A stretch of 64,000 nt of DNA, taken from NCBI GenBank assembly GCA_963665195.1, contig OY762070.1:248001-312000 (forward strand), read 5' to 3'. A program made the translations under genes and the position numbers. Shown here one piece after another: positions 45,281 to 55,427 of the stretch (position 1 is its first letter; each line of letters opens with the position of its first letter). The notes below the pieces were generated by a model. The model ran no database searches. It was given only the letters and a program-made list of their open reading frames with translations, and was not told the DNA's origin. This DNA is from VXYL01 sp963665195 (GTDB lineage: Bacteria; Pseudomonadota; Gammaproteobacteria; Pseudomonadales; Azotimanducaceae).

Positions 45281-45844
45281 TCAGGCTGGCCGGCCTCCAA
45301 AGTGGTTCTTCTCCCAGAGCTGGCCGAGGCTGAAGTCGTCCAGCCACGCGCCGAGTTCGGCCGGAGCGAGCCGCGTGAACTCCGTCGCGCCGTCAACCAA
45401 GTCCACCACGACCACATCTTCCGGCTCGAAGTAGTCGACGAGGGTCGGCGACTGTGTGGCCACGATCACTCTCGAATCGGTCGGGAAGAGGAGATCCATC
45501 TCGCGGCCTTCGTCATCCGACAGACTCTCCTCCAGCTTGAGCAAGCGGTCCGCGTCGGTTGCGGTCAGCACCACCGAATACTCGACGCCGCCGGAGAGCT
45601 GGAGTTCGATGCGGATCTCCGAGGTGTGCTTGGGGCCGAAGTGGAGCGCCCGGTCGGCGCCGCCGCGCATGGCGGAGTAGCGCCCCTCTCTGCCCAGTCG
45701 CACCGCGTGGGTCAGCGGGAAGACATCCAGGAAGTTGGACTTGCCGGAGCCGTTGGCCCCGATGAGCACGTTGATGGGCCGCAATTCCAAGTCGAGCTTG
45801 CGAATGCTCTTGAAGCCGCGAACCTTGATGCGTTCGAGTGCCAT
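45281..45844 (-). pseudogene. Internally deleted AAA (AAA_21-type) ATPase
   Basis: 187 codons, about half of the usual 370-400. The N-terminus MALERIKVRGFKSIRKLDL and Walker A VLIGANGSGKSNF are intact, and the C-terminus VIVATQSPTLVDYFEPEDV and LGQLWEKNHFGG is the normal end of this ATPase family. The middle, including the ABC signature and Walker B, is missing: the frame jumps at about EGREMDLLFPTDSR. It is therefore probably inactive. The start ATG (complement of 45842-45844) is at the normal family position. With the adjacent broken DUF4276 it forms the remains of a two-gene defence module. Confidence 0.78.
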
Positions 45845-46143
45845 TGCAGTGCTCGCGACGCAGCTAGCCCGCGGCCGCGGCGAAAGCGATGTCGTCGGTC
45901 CGGAACATGCCGCGGTCGGACTTGGACCTCGCTGTTTCCCTAGGTGCCATCGCTTCGTCCCAGGTGCCGTCGACTGCGCCCATCTTAGCGTCTTGCGTAG
46001 CCTGTTGCGTGCGGCACGGCTCGCTGCGCTTCTGCCAGAGGCATCTGTCCTGCAATCCGGACAGAATGCGCGATTTGCAGCCTCCTTCGCGTTCTTGTAG
46101 CGTCCGAGTCGGTGCCTCGAAACGGCTTGCGGAGTACCGCCAG
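45845..46143. other. Intergenic region between divergent genes
   Basis: About 300 bases separate the broken AAA gene from the peptidase. I see no gene, repeat or convincing promoter. The peptidase frame stays open through it, but the encoded residues have no signal peptide or conserved character. Confidence 0.4.
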
Positions 46144-48378
46144 ATGCCGCCTCTCCGCCTGTGCCTTCCGCGCGCACCGAGCCCTCGGCGCTGGTTCGGC
46201 GCCTTGGGGATCATGCTCTTGGCGACGCCTGCGGTGGCCGATCTCGGCTCGTGCCGCGAGCTCTCGTTGCGCGACCCGGCGGCGGCGCCGGCCTGCTACG
46301 AAGCGCTGCTCGCCGGCCCCGCGCTAGTTCGCGCCGAAGCCGCTTGGGCGCTCGGCGATGTCGCGGCCGCCAATCGCGCCTTCCGCGCTGCGGTCGAGGA
46401 AGCCCCGGACGAGCCCCATGTGCGCGTCCGCTGGGGCGAACTCTATGCCGCCGTTGGCCAGCAGGCCGATGCCGAGGCGCTCTTGCTGGAGGCGCTCGAC
46501 CTCGACGACCAGCACGTCGGCGCGCGCCTGGGCTTGGCGCGGCTGGCGCTCGGCCGCTTCGATGCGCAGGCGGGGGAACTGGCCCGGAAGGTTCTCGCCA
46601 CCGAGCCGCGAAACGCCGAGGCGCAGCTGCTGCTTGCCCGTCTGGCGCTGGAGTCGAGCGACTTCGCCGGGGCGGATGCCCAGCTTGCCGGGCCGCTAGA
46701 GGCGGAGTCGCTCGTTGTTCGCCTCGAAGCCATTGCCCTGGCGGCTGCCAAGGATCACCTCGGCGGCATCGTGCCCAGCCCGTGGGAGGGCAAGGCGCTG
46801 GACCTTGCGCCTCAATACGGTGCCCTGTACGAGACCGTCGCCCATTTCTACGTCATCACGCGCCGCTACCGGGAAGCGGTTGCTGCGCTGGAACGCGCCG
46901 TCGCCCTGGACCCCGCGCTTTGGAGCGCGCACGGCGCCCTCGGCATCAACCTGCTGCGCGTCAACCGCTTCGCAGACGCGCGGCGCGCACTCGCCCGGGC
47001 GCATCGAGGGGCGCCGCACAGTGCCGAGGTCGTCAACACGCTGCGGCTGCTCGATAGCTTGGAGGGCTGGGAGCGGCTGGCGGATGAAGGGCTGCTGCTG
47101 CGCATCGCGCCGGAGGAGTCCGGGGCGCTGGCGGGCTATGCGCGGCGGCTGACGGCGGATGCGGTGCGCATCCTCGGCGAGCGCTACGGCTACCGCCCGA
47201 CCGAGCCGGTGGTGGTGGAGCTGTATCCGCACCATGAGGACTTCGCGGTGCGCACGTCCGGGCTGCCGGGCATCGGCATCCTGGGGGCCACGTTCGGCGA
47301 GGTGGTGGTGATGGACGGGCCGTCGGTACGCGGCGTCGATGACGGTTTCGACTGGGCCAGCGTGCTGTGGCACGAGTTGGCCCATGTCATCACGCTCGGC
47401 GCGACGGGCAATCGCGTCTCGCGGTGGTTCAGCGAGGGCGTGTCGGTATTCGAGGAATGGCAGACCGGGCCGGCCCGGTTCGCCTTGGAGAGCGGTCGCC
47501 CGGCGGTGCCGCTGGAGGTGGTCGAGGCGCATCGGGAGGAGCGGCTGCTGCCGATCGCGACGCTGGACGAGGGCTTCATTCGCCCCCGCTACCGGGGGCA
47601 GATCGCGGTCTCCTATGTCCAGGCGGGCCTTGTGTGCGAGTTCCTGGCCGAAACCCATGGCATGGAGTCGCTGGTGGGAATCCTGGCAGCCTATCGCGAT
47701 GGCCTGGACACTGCCGCTGCCGTCGAGCGCGCTTTGGACCTGCCGGCGGAGGAGCTCGATGCGGCGTTCTCCGCGTACTTGGACGAGCGTTTCGGCCCGG
47801 TCGCGCCGGACGCCTACCGCGAGGGGTGGCGACAGGCAGGCGAGGCCGCCGAGGCCCAGGACTGGGCGGCGGCCGCCAAGGCGGCGGCGAGGGCGCTTGC
47901 CGCGAATCCCCATGTGGTGGAGGGGGGCGGCCCGTATGTCCTGCTTGCCGAGGCGCGCCACCAGCTCGGTGATCGGGAAGCCGCGCTCGCCGCGCTGCTC
48001 ACCTACTGGCAGGCGGGCGGGCGGCGCACCGCGCCCATGCAGCGCCTTGCCGAGTGGCTGGACGAAGCCGGCCGTGCCGACGAATCCCTTGCCGTGCGCC
48101 GCGCTTGGACGCTGGCGGACCCGCTTCCCGCCGAGCGCCGCGCCGCGCTCGGCGACCGCCTGCTCGCCGCCGGCCATGCCGACGAAGCGCTCACGGAGTA
48201 TCTGGCCTACGAGTCGCGCGCACCGCACGACCGCGCGAACGTCCACTTCCGCATCGCCAAGGCGTACAGCGCGTCGGGAGCGAGGGACGCGGCAACGCGC
48301 CGCGTGCTGCAAGCGCTGGAAGTGGCGCCGCAGTTCGAGGAGGCGCTGGAACTGCTGGTCGAACTGACGGCGCCATAG
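46144..48378 (+). CDS. Exported TPR protein with gluzincin metallopeptidase (MA-like) domain
   Basis: 744 residues. A signal peptide (RRWFGALGIMLLATPAVA) leads into N-terminal TPR repeats (about 40-310; AEAAWALGDVAAANRAFRAA, YREAVAALERAVALDP). A zinc peptidase domain (about 340-555) has HELAH near residue 409 and the third-ligand region RWFSEGVSVFEEW about 25 residues later, the gluzincin layout of peptidase_MA-like proteins. More TPR-like repeats end the protein. The upstream frame is open to 45889, but I prefer ATG 46144 because it places the signal peptide near the start. It probably acts in the periplasm or at the membrane; the substrate is unknown. Confidence 0.82.
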   Translation: MPPLRLCLPRAPSPRRWFGALGIMLLATPAVADLGSCRELSLRDPAAAPACYEALLAGPALVRAEAAWALGDVAAANRAFRAAVEEAPDEPHVRVRWGELYAAVGQQADAEALLLEALDLDDQHVGARLGLARLALGRFDAQAGELARKVLATEPRNAEAQLLLARLALESSDFAGADAQLAGPLEAESLVVRLEAIALAAAKDHLGGIVPSPWEGKALDLAPQYGALYETVAHFYVITRRYREAVAALERAVALDPALWSAHGALGINLLRVNRFADARRALARAHRGAPHSAEVVNTLRLLDSLEGWERLADEGLLLRIAPEESGALAGYARRLTADAVRILGERYGYRPTEPVVVELYPHHEDFAVRTSGLPGIGILGATFGEVVVMDGPSVRGVDDGFDWASVLWHELAHVITLGATGNRVSRWFSEGVSVFEEWQTGPARFALESGRPAVPLEVVEAHREERLLPIATLDEGFIRPRYRGQIAVSYVQAGLVCEFLAETHGMESLVGILAAYRDGLDTAAAVERALDLPAEELDAAFSAYLDERFGPVAPDAYREGWRQAGEAAEAQDWAAAAKAAARALAANPHVVEGGGPYVLLAEARHQLGDREAALAALLTYWQAGGRRTAPMQRLAEWLDEAGRADESLAVRRAWTLADPLPAERRAALGDRLLAAGHADEALTEYLAYESRAPHDRANVHFRIAKAYSASGARDAATRRVLQALEVAPQFEEALELLVELTAP

Positions 48379-48501
48379 CCCTCGCAGGCCGGCCTTGAGG
48401 AGCTTGCGGATGCCAGTTGTCCGGCGCCCGGCTCCGGGCGAACTGTTGACGCGACCGGCGCCATCAACTAAGTTCCGAGTGCGGTTCGAACGGAGACCCC
48501 G

Positions 48502-51500
48502 TTGTTCAGGCGGCATCGCAGCGCTTCGGCTGGCATCGCAGTGCTGGCTGCGGGGGCTGCCCTTGCGCCAGCCGCCCAAACGCAGCCGTCCGAAGACGCC
48601 TCCCGCTTCGCTGCCCAGGTGGCGGATTGGGAGTACCAGCTGCGTCGGGCCGACGCCCATGCGCGGATGCCGAACACCCTCTACGCCTCCACGCCCACCG
48701 ACCCGAACGCATCGGATGCCGATCCCAGCTGCCCCGTGCTGCGCGACGGCGAGGCGCTCGTCGTGCTGGACGATATCCGTCGGTCCCGCCCGGCCGATCC
48801 GGCTCGAACGCGCGATTGGCCCCGGCCCGTGCTCGCCACGACCCCGCAGCCCGAAGCCGCCGGTCGCTGGCTGCTTCCGCAGCAGGCCCGGAACGCTGCC
48901 GCCATCCAGAGCTCGGCCGATGGCGGCATGGACCACGCGCTGGACGCCGTGCTGGTCGATCCTCTCGCGGCAGACGGCGTAGCGGTCGAAGGCGAGCCGC
49001 CCGCCGCAGCGATCGCCACTGCAGCCGGAGACTTCAATGGCGATGGTCGCCAGGACCTGCTCCTGCGCCATGCCGACGGGCGCTGGCGCATCTACGCCAT
49101 GGACGGCCTTCGCACCGTGGCGGCGGCCAGCGGCATCGTCGATGGCTTGACGACGGATCGCGCTTGGCGCTTCAAGGGCGTCGGCGACTTCAACGGCGAC
49201 GGCAGGGACGACGTGCTGCTGCGCCACGACGACGGGCGCTGGCGGATCGACGCGCTCGATGGCTTCTCCCGCGTCGATGCCGCCAGCGGCGAGGCCTCGC
49301 TGACGCGCAATCCGAGCTACGACGTGGCCGGCATCGGCGACTTCGACGGCGACGGCAAGGACGATGTGCTGATCCGCAGCGCGGATCGCGGCGCTTGGTA
49401 CTACTACCCGATGGACGGCACGGCGGTCCGCGCCGATGGCCGCGGCTTCGCGTCGCTGACGCGCAACCCGGCCTACCGGCCGGCGGCGGTCGCGGACTTC
49501 GACGGCGACGGCACGGACGATGTGCTGCTGCGCAAGGACGCCGGCCAGTGGTACTACTACCCGATGAACGGTCGCGTGCCGCACAGCGCCGGCCGCGGCG
49601 TCGCCGGCCTCACCGCGAATCTCGCCTACGGCCTCGCTGGCGTCGGGGACTTCGACGGCGACGGCATGGCCGATGCGCTGCTGCGCAAGGACAGCGGCGC
49701 CTGGTACTTCTACCCGATGCACGGCCGCACGGTGCGCGACGGTCGCGGCTTCGCGTCGCTGACGCGGGACACCGCCTACCAGCCGGTCGCGGCGGGCGAT
49801 TTCGACGGCGACGGCCGGGCCGACATCATGCTGCGGGAGGACGACGGCACTTGGTACCAGTATCGCCTCGATGGGCGCGCGCCCGTGGCCGACGACAGCG
49901 GGGTTGCGGACCTCGCCGCGGGTCCGGCGTGGCGGATGGCGGACCTCCGCGCCCCGGGCACCTTCCAAGACTGCGACGCCTGTCCGCCGATGGTCGAAGT
50001 GCCGACGGGTTCGTTCCGGATGGGTTCGCCGCCGGACGAGGCCTTGCGCGGCAGCGACGAAGGCCCGCAGCGGCAGATCGCCTTCGATGGGTTCGCCATC
50101 GGCGCCCGCGAAGTCACCTTCGCCGAGTGGGATGCATGCGTGGCGGACGGCGGCTGCGCTGCCTACCGGCCGTCGGACTATGGCTGGGGGCGTGGCGATC
50201 AGCCGGTGTTCGGGGTCACCTGGCAGCAGGCGAACGCCTACGCCGCATGGCTTCGCGAGGAAACCGGCCAGCTCTACCGCCTGCCGACGGAAGCCGAGTG
50301 GGAGTACGCGGCGCGGGCCGGCACGCGCCGCGCGTTCACCACCGGCAGCACGATCCTGACGGACCGCGCCAACTACGACGGCACCCAGGCAGCCTACGGC
50401 GATGGGGTCCGCGGCGTGTTCCGGCAGCGGCCGGTGGCGGCGGGCAGCTTCGGCGCCAACGCCTTCGGCCTGCGCGACGTTCACGGCAATGTCGCCGAAT
50501 GGGTGCATGACTGCTATGCGCCGAGCTATGCGGGGGCATCCCCGGATGGCGCGGCGCAGGAACCCGCGGCTTGTGCCGGGCGCGTGGTGCGCGGCGGCTC
50601 TTGGCGGGACGAAGCGGCGGCGCTGCGCTCGGCGGCGCGCGACAGGCGTCCCGAAGGCACGAACGAGAACTGGCTCGGCTTCCGCGTCGCGAAGGGCGCG
50701 GGTGCATTGCTCGAACCCGCAGATCCGGCGACGGACCTGTTCGCGCAGACCATCTCGCCGATCATCCAGTCGCAGTGCATCCGCTGCCATGTGGCTGGTG
50801 GGCAGTACCCCGGCGACCGGTTCGTCTTCGTCTCGTCCACCGATTCCCAGCATCTGGCGAAGAACCTGCAGACTTTCCGCAGCTTCGTTGCCAACGTAGC
50901 GGACGGCTCGCAGCAGATCCTGGACAAGGTGAGCGGCCGGATCGCCCACACCGGCGGGGCGCTCGTTCCCGCGGGATCGGATGCCTTCAAGAGCATGGAG
51001 ACGTTCCTCGGCACGCTAGCGACGGAGGCGCCGGCCGCATCCATCGCGCCGGAGGCCTTGTTCGATGGCGTCGCGATGGAGTCCTCCCGCCAGACGCTGC
51101 GCCGGGCGGCGCTGATCTTCGGCGGCCGGGTGCCGACGGCGCGCGAGTACCGCATGGTGTTCAGCGGCAGCGCGCCGTCGATGCGACGCGCCATCAAGCG
51201 CATGATGGCGGGGCCGGCGTTCCACGACTTCCTCACCCGCGCCGCCAACGACCGGCTGCTGACGGATCGGGACCTCGGGCCGTTCGTCGTCGATCCCATC
51301 TTCGGCCTGTTCGTGGACTTCAACAATCTGAACTACGACAAGCGCGCCGCGGACGATCCCCGCTACTGGCAGTGGCGCCGCGAAGTCGGCTACGGCATCG
51401 GTCGGGCGCCGCTCGAACTCATCGCCCACGTGGCGCAGAACGACCTGCCGTATACCGAGATCCTCACCGGCGACTACCTCATGGCGAACCCCATGGCCGC

Positions 51501-53955
51501 GCAGGCGTATGGTGACAGGGAGGCGTTCGAGAGCGCATTCGCGGATCCCGCGGACGCGTACGAGTTCCAGCCGTCGCGCATCGTCAGCTACTACCGCAAC
51601 GGGCGCGGCAAGCAGACGGAGTTCTCGCAGGAGTTCGGCAACCGCGTCATCAACGCAGGGCCGCTCTTGACGGACTACCCGCATGCCGGGTTGCTGAACA
51701 GCACCGTATTCCTGTACCGCTACCCGACCACGGCGACCAACCGCAATCGGGCCCGGGCGCGCTGGACGTACTACCACTTCCTAGGCGTGGACGTGGAGAA
51801 GTCGGCGTCCCGTACCACGGACCCCGCGGCGCTCGCCGACACCGACAACCCGACCATGAAGAACCCCGCCTGCACCGTCTGCCACAGTGCGCTGGATCCG
51901 GTGGCGGGAGCGTTCCAGAACTATGGCGACCGGGGGCTCTACCGCGACCAGTACGGCGGCCTGGACTCGCTGGACGGGCTGTACAAGCATCCCGAAGGAC
52001 AGCAGTTCGAGATCAGCGCGGACAGCGAGGGCGACCCTCAGACCGTGCAGGCCGCGGTGGATCTCACGCCGCACGGCCGCCTCTACGTGCGCTTCCCCAA
52101 CGACTACTACAACCAGCAATCCCGGGCGGACCGGAATCTCCGGCTCGACCGGCTTGCGATCTTCGACGCCGACGGCGCGGAGATATACCGCTTGGAGTTC
52201 GAGGATCTGCCGGCGGCCTACATCGACGCCCGTTGGGAAGTGTGCGGCATGGCGAGGCACGAGACGCACGTTGCCCTGTACGGCCCGTGCTATCTGGACC
52301 TGCCGTTCGAGGCGCCGGCGGCCGGGGAATACCGGGTCGAGGTGGTGCTTTGGGCGGACCAGGCGGGTGGCGAGATCGCCCGGCTGGACATCGGCGAGGG
52401 CCTCTACCGGCACGGCGACGCTTGGTATCGCGACATGCGCGAACCGGGCTTCGCCGGGATGCGGGCGCCGGGCGCCGAGCGGAGCCTGCCGTGGCTGGCG
52501 GATCGGATCGTCGCCGACCCGCGCTTCGCCGAGGCGACGGTGAAATTCTGGTGGCCGGCGCTGATGGGCAGCGCCGTGGCCGAACCGCCCGCCGAATCCG
52601 GCGATGCGGACTACGAGAGCCGTCTGCTGGCGGCGACCGCGCAGGGCCTTGAAGTGACGCGGCTGGCGGGCGAGTTCCGGCGCGGCATCGGCGGCGGCAA
52701 GCCGTACAGCCTCAAGGACCTGCTGGCGGAGATGGTGCTGTCGCCTTGGTTCCGGGCGCATTCGACCGAGCACCGCGACCCGCTGCGCCTGGCGGCGCTG
52801 CAGGCTGCAGGCGCGAAGCGGCTGCTCAATCCCGAGGAGCTGGCGCGCAAGACCGTGACGCTTACCGGCTTCGACTGGCATCGGGTGCGCCGCCAGCACC
52901 ACCACCAGCCCGGCGCCCGGCTGAACTGGACCAATCCCCAGCACGGCTTCGGGCTGCTCTACGGCGGCATCGACTCGGACGGCATCACCGAGCGCGTGCA
53001 GGAGATGACGTCGGTGATGGTCGGCGTGGCGCAGCGCCACGCCGCGGCGGCAAGCTGCCCGGTGGTGATGAAGGAGTTCTACCTGCTGCCGGATGCCAAG
53101 CGCCGGCTGTTCGGCGGCATCGACCCGAGCGTTTCGCCCATCTCCGAGTTCAGCGCGGTGCGGGAGGTGGAAGCGGTGTCGGCTGGCGAGGCGCAGACGG
53201 TCTCGGTGGTCGGAGATCTGACCCGCGGGGCGGCCACGGTGCGCCTCAGCTACCCCAACCCGGGCATCGACGGCGACCGCAATCTGTACGTGGACCGCTT
53301 GGATGTCTTGGACCCAACGGGTTCGACCATCGCCAGCATCGAGTTGGAGGATGTCGCCACCCATGCCGGATGCCGACACAATCAGTCCGAGGGCGACAGC
53401 TTCGGCTTCTACTGCGAGGGCTATCTGGATGTGGCGATCGACATTCCCGCCGAAGGACGCTACACCTTCGAGGTGTCCGTGTGGGCGGATCGCTACGGCG
53501 ACGAACTGGCCAAGGTGGACATCGCGGTAGGCACGGACATCGAACGATCGGCGGGGGCGCAGGCCATCAAGGCGCATCTGGTGGGGCTCTACGATCGACT
53601 TCTCGGCGTGCAGACGGACGCCGCTTCGGCGGATGTGCAGGACGCCTTCGACTTCTTCGTCCACGTCTGGGAGCGGGGCCGGCACTCCGGGGAGGTGCGC
53701 TTCCGCGACGGTTCGTGGACCCGGGGCACCGGCTTCCGGTGCGAATACGTGCAGGACCAGCACTACTTCGACGGCATCGCGGACCACCTGTGGCGCACGG
53801 AGCTCAACAAATGGGGCAATCAGCGCGGCTGGGATTGGCCGGCGATCGACGCCTTCTTCGCCGCGACGCGGATGCCGGACCCGCACTACGCGGCGCGCGC
53901 CTGGGTGGCGGTGCTGGCGCACCTCTTGACCGACTATCGATACCTGCACCTGTAG
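48502..53955 (+). CDS. Exported FG-GAP / FGE-like / haem-site / carbohydrate-binding-like fusion protein
   Basis: 1,817 residues from TTG 48502, preceded by GGAG. Order: signal peptide (AGIAVLAAGAALAPAAQ); six FG-GAP/VCBS-type repeats with DFNGDGRDDVLLR units (about 173-477); a formylglycine-generating-enzyme-like domain (about 493-737; VEVPTGSFRMGS, YRLPTEAEWEYAARAG, RVVRGGSWRDEA); a first haem motif CIRCH near residue 759; a long helical DUF1592/PSD-type region; a second haem motif CTVCH near 1124; and two related beta-sandwich domains (about 1178-1300 and 1553-1683) sharing RNLRLDRLAIFD and RNLYVDRLDVLD, CBM60-like. The two CxxCH sites suggest cytochrome c-type electron transfer or a haem-bound fold. 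The next gene, DUF1501, follows after 12 bases, as DUF1501 proteins often follow such partners. The substrate is unknown. Confidence 0.8.
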   Translation: MFRRHRSASAGIAVLAAGAALAPAAQTQPSEDASRFAAQVADWEYQLRRADAHARMPNTLYASTPTDPNASDADPSCPVLRDGEALVVLDDIRRSRPADPARTRDWPRPVLATTPQPEAAGRWLLPQQARNAAAIQSSADGGMDHALDAVLVDPLAADGVAVEGEPPAAAIATAAGDFNGDGRQDLLLRHADGRWRIYAMDGLRTVAAASGIVDGLTTDRAWRFKGVGDFNGDGRDDVLLRHDDGRWRIDALDGFSRVDAASGEASLTRNPSYDVAGIGDFDGDGKDDVLIRSADRGAWYYYPMDGTAVRADGRGFASLTRNPAYRPAAVADFDGDGTDDVLLRKDAGQWYYYPMNGRVPHSAGRGVAGLTANLAYGLAGVGDFDGDGMADALLRKDSGAWYFYPMHGRTVRDGRGFASLTRDTAYQPVAAGDFDGDGRADIMLREDDGTWYQYRLDGRAPVADDSGVADLAAGPAWRMADLRAPGTFQDCDACPPMVEVPTGSFRMGSPPDEALRGSDEGPQRQIAFDGFAIGAREVTFAEWDACVADGGCAAYRPSDYGWGRGDQPVFGVTWQQANAYAAWLREETGQLYRLPTEAEWEYAARAGTRRAFTTGSTILTDRANYDGTQAAYGDGVRGVFRQRPVAAGSFGANAFGLRDVHGNVAEWVHDCYAPSYAGASPDGAAQEPAACAGRVVRGGSWRDEAAALRSAARDRRPEGTNENWLGFRVAKGAGALLEPADPATDLFAQTISPIIQSQCIRCHVAGGQYPGDRFVFVSSTDSQHLAKNLQTFRSFVANVADGSQQILDKVSGRIAHTGGALVPAGSDAFKSMETFLGTLATEAPAASIAPEALFDGVAMESSRQTLRRAALIFGGRVPTAREYRMVFSGSAPSMRRAIKRMMAGPAFHDFLTRAANDRLLTDRDLGPFVVDPIFGLFVDFNNLNYDKRAADDPRYWQWRREVGYGIGRAPLELIAHVAQNDLPYTEILTGDYLMANPMAAQAYGDREAFESAFADPADAYEFQPSRIVSYYRNGRGKQTEFSQEFGNRVINAGPLLTDYPHAGLLNSTVFLYRYPTTATNRNRARARWTYYHFLGVDVEKSASRTTDPAALADTDNPTMKNPACTVCHSALDPVAGAFQNYGDRGLYRDQYGGLDSLDGLYKHPEGQQFEISADSEGDPQTVQAAVDLTPHGRLYVRFPNDYYNQQSRADRNLRLDRLAIFDADGAEIYRLEFEDLPAAYIDARWEVCGMARHETHVALYGPCYLDLPFEAPAAGEYRVEVVLWADQAGGEIARLDIGEGLYRHGDAWYRDMREPGFAGMRAPGAERSLPWLADRIVADPRFAEATVKFWWPALMGSAVAEPPAESGDADYESRLLAATAQGLEVTRLAGEFRRGIGGGKPYSLKDLLAEMVLSPWFRAHSTEHRDPLRLAALQAAGAKRLLNPEELARKTVTLTGFDWHRVRRQHHHQPGARLNWTNPQHGFGLLYGGIDSDGITERVQEMTSVMVGVAQRHAAAASCPVVMKEFYLLPDAKRRLFGGIDPSVSPISEFSAVREVEAVSAGEAQTVSVVGDLTRGAATVRLSYPNPGIDGDRNLYVDRLDVLDPTGSTIASIELEDVATHAGCRHNQSEGDSFGFYCEGYLDVAIDIPAEGRYTFEVSVWADRYGDELAKVDIAVGTDIERSAGAQAIKAHLVGLYDRLLGVQTDAASADVQDAFDFFVHVWERGRHSGEVRFRDGSWTRGTGFRCEYVQDQHYFDGIADHLWRTELNKWGNQRGWDWPAIDAFFAATRMPDPHYAARAWVAVLAHLLTDYRYLHL

Positions 53956-53967
53956 GGCGAGGGGAAC

Positions 53968-55260
53968 ATGCGACGACGCGTATTTCTCAAGGGCATGGCG
54001 GCGCTGGGCGCGGCATCCGGCTTCCGCCTGCCGCTGGCGCATGGCGCGGACTACCAGGGCAAGCTGTTCGTCTTCGTGCAGGCGGACGGCGGCTGGGACC
54101 CGACCAGCTTCTGCGATCCGAAGACCAATACCCGCGGCGAGCGCGTCATCAACAACTGGGCGCGCAACAACGAGGTGCGGCAGGCCGGCCGCATCCCCTA
54201 CGCGCCGTTCGCGGCCAATCGGTATTTCTTCGAGAAGTACCACGACCGGATGCTGGTCATCAACGGCGTGGATGCGCAGACCAATTCGCATACCGTGGGC
54301 GTCGTCCACAATTGGAGCGGGCGCACGTCGGAAGGCTTCCCCACGCTGTCCGCCATCCTGGCCGCGCACCACGCGCCGACCGGCGCCATCCCCTACATCA
54401 ACTTCGGCGGCTACTCGGAGACCGGCGGCCTGACGCGGTTCACGCGGCTCAACAACCCGGACCTCTTGCTCCATGTCGCCCATCCGCGCGGCGACGAAGG
54501 GGCTCAAGACGAAACGCCGTTTTTCAGCGCGGATGTCTGGGATGCGATGGCGTCCTACCGCGCCGCGTCAGCAGGCCGGCTGGCGGCGGCGGACGACATG
54601 CTGCCGGGCGAGGCGCGGCGCCTGGCGTCGTATCGCGCGGCGCTGGCGGGCAGCGGCGGCCTGCGCGACTACGCGGCGGCGATCGCCGCGGCGGGCGATC
54701 TTCAGCCGGCAGCCCAGCTCTACGCTAGCGACCGCAACTACTGGAGCGGCCTGCGCCGCCAGGCGCAGCTCACGGTGCTGGCCTTCAAGACCGGCGTCTC
54801 GATCAGCGCGGATCTATGGCTCGGCGGCTTCGACAGCCACGAGTACAACGACGACGTGCAGGGCGTGCTGCTCGGCGAACTGACCGGCGCGGTGGACTAT
54901 CTGTGGAGCTACGCCGAGGAGCAGGGCGTTGCGGACCGCCTGGTGGTGATGATCGGCTCGGATTTCGGGCGCACGAACTTCTACAACGCCGACGACGGCA
55001 AGGACCACTGGCCGATCGGCAGCTACGTGATCATGGAGAAGGGCCAGCGATGGACGGGACGCGCCGTCGGCGAGACCGACGGCCTGCACTTCGCGCAGCG
55101 CGTCAACCCGCGCACGCTTGCCCGCGACGACGCAGGCGGCACGATCATCTATCCGAAGCACGTCCACAAGGCGCTGCGCCGCTACCTCGGCGTCGAAGAC
55201 TCGGCCGGCGGTCGGCTGTTCCCGTTCAACAACGTCGAGGACTTCGCCTTCTTCGGCTGA
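53968..55260 (+). CDS. DUF1501 protein with Tat-type signal
   Basis: 430 residues. The N-terminus MRRRVFLKGMAALGAASG is a twin-arginine signal, so the protein is probably exported folded. Family blocks are LFVFVQADGGWDPTSFCDP, VVHNWSGRTSEGFPTL, LGGFDSHEYNDD and MIGSDFGRTNFYN, the alkaline-phosphatase-superfamily-like layout of DUF1501. Members normally sit beside a large DUF1592/DUF1549/DUF1800 protein, as here (12-base gap, GAGGGG ribosome site). The two products probably form one envelope system; its reaction is not established. Confidence 0.88.
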   Translation: MRRRVFLKGMAALGAASGFRLPLAHGADYQGKLFVFVQADGGWDPTSFCDPKTNTRGERVINNWARNNEVRQAGRIPYAPFAANRYFFEKYHDRMLVINGVDAQTNSHTVGVVHNWSGRTSEGFPTLSAILAAHHAPTGAIPYINFGGYSETGGLTRFTRLNNPDLLLHVAHPRGDEGAQDETPFFSADVWDAMASYRAASAGRLAAADDMLPGEARRLASYRAALAGSGGLRDYAAAIAAAGDLQPAAQLYASDRNYWSGLRRQAQLTVLAFKTGVSISADLWLGGFDSHEYNDDVQGVLLGELTGAVDYLWSYAEEQGVADRLVVMIGSDFGRTNFYNADDGKDHWPIGSYVIMEKGQRWTGRAVGETDGLHFAQRVNPRTLARDDAGGTIIYPKHVHKALRRYLGVEDSAGGRLFPFNNVEDFAFFG

Positions 55261-55427
55261 ATCCGCGCGGCGCCGGCCCGGCCGTGGGCAGACGCTCGCA
55301 AGACGCATGGGCGCTTGCTGACAAGACGGCGGGCGGATGTCAGGCGCGAACTGCAGACATCGCCCATTTCTTCGACGCCATCGACACCCCGATACTGCCC
55401 TGCAAGACGAACCGCCGGGCCGGGCCA

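Noticed and set aside
48460..48500. tRNA-like T-loop (GGTTCGAACGG) before the fusion gene
   Set aside because: No acceptor stem, anticodon arm or D-arm can be built around it.
46696..50949. 1,417-codon minus-strand frame
   Set aside because: Antisense to the TPR peptidase and the FG-GAP fusion gene, both of which have signal peptides and conserved motifs; composition is typical of GC-rich antisense shadow.
51781..54507. 908-codon minus-strand frame
   Set aside because: Antisense to the fusion gene and DUF1501 gene; no recognisable motif.
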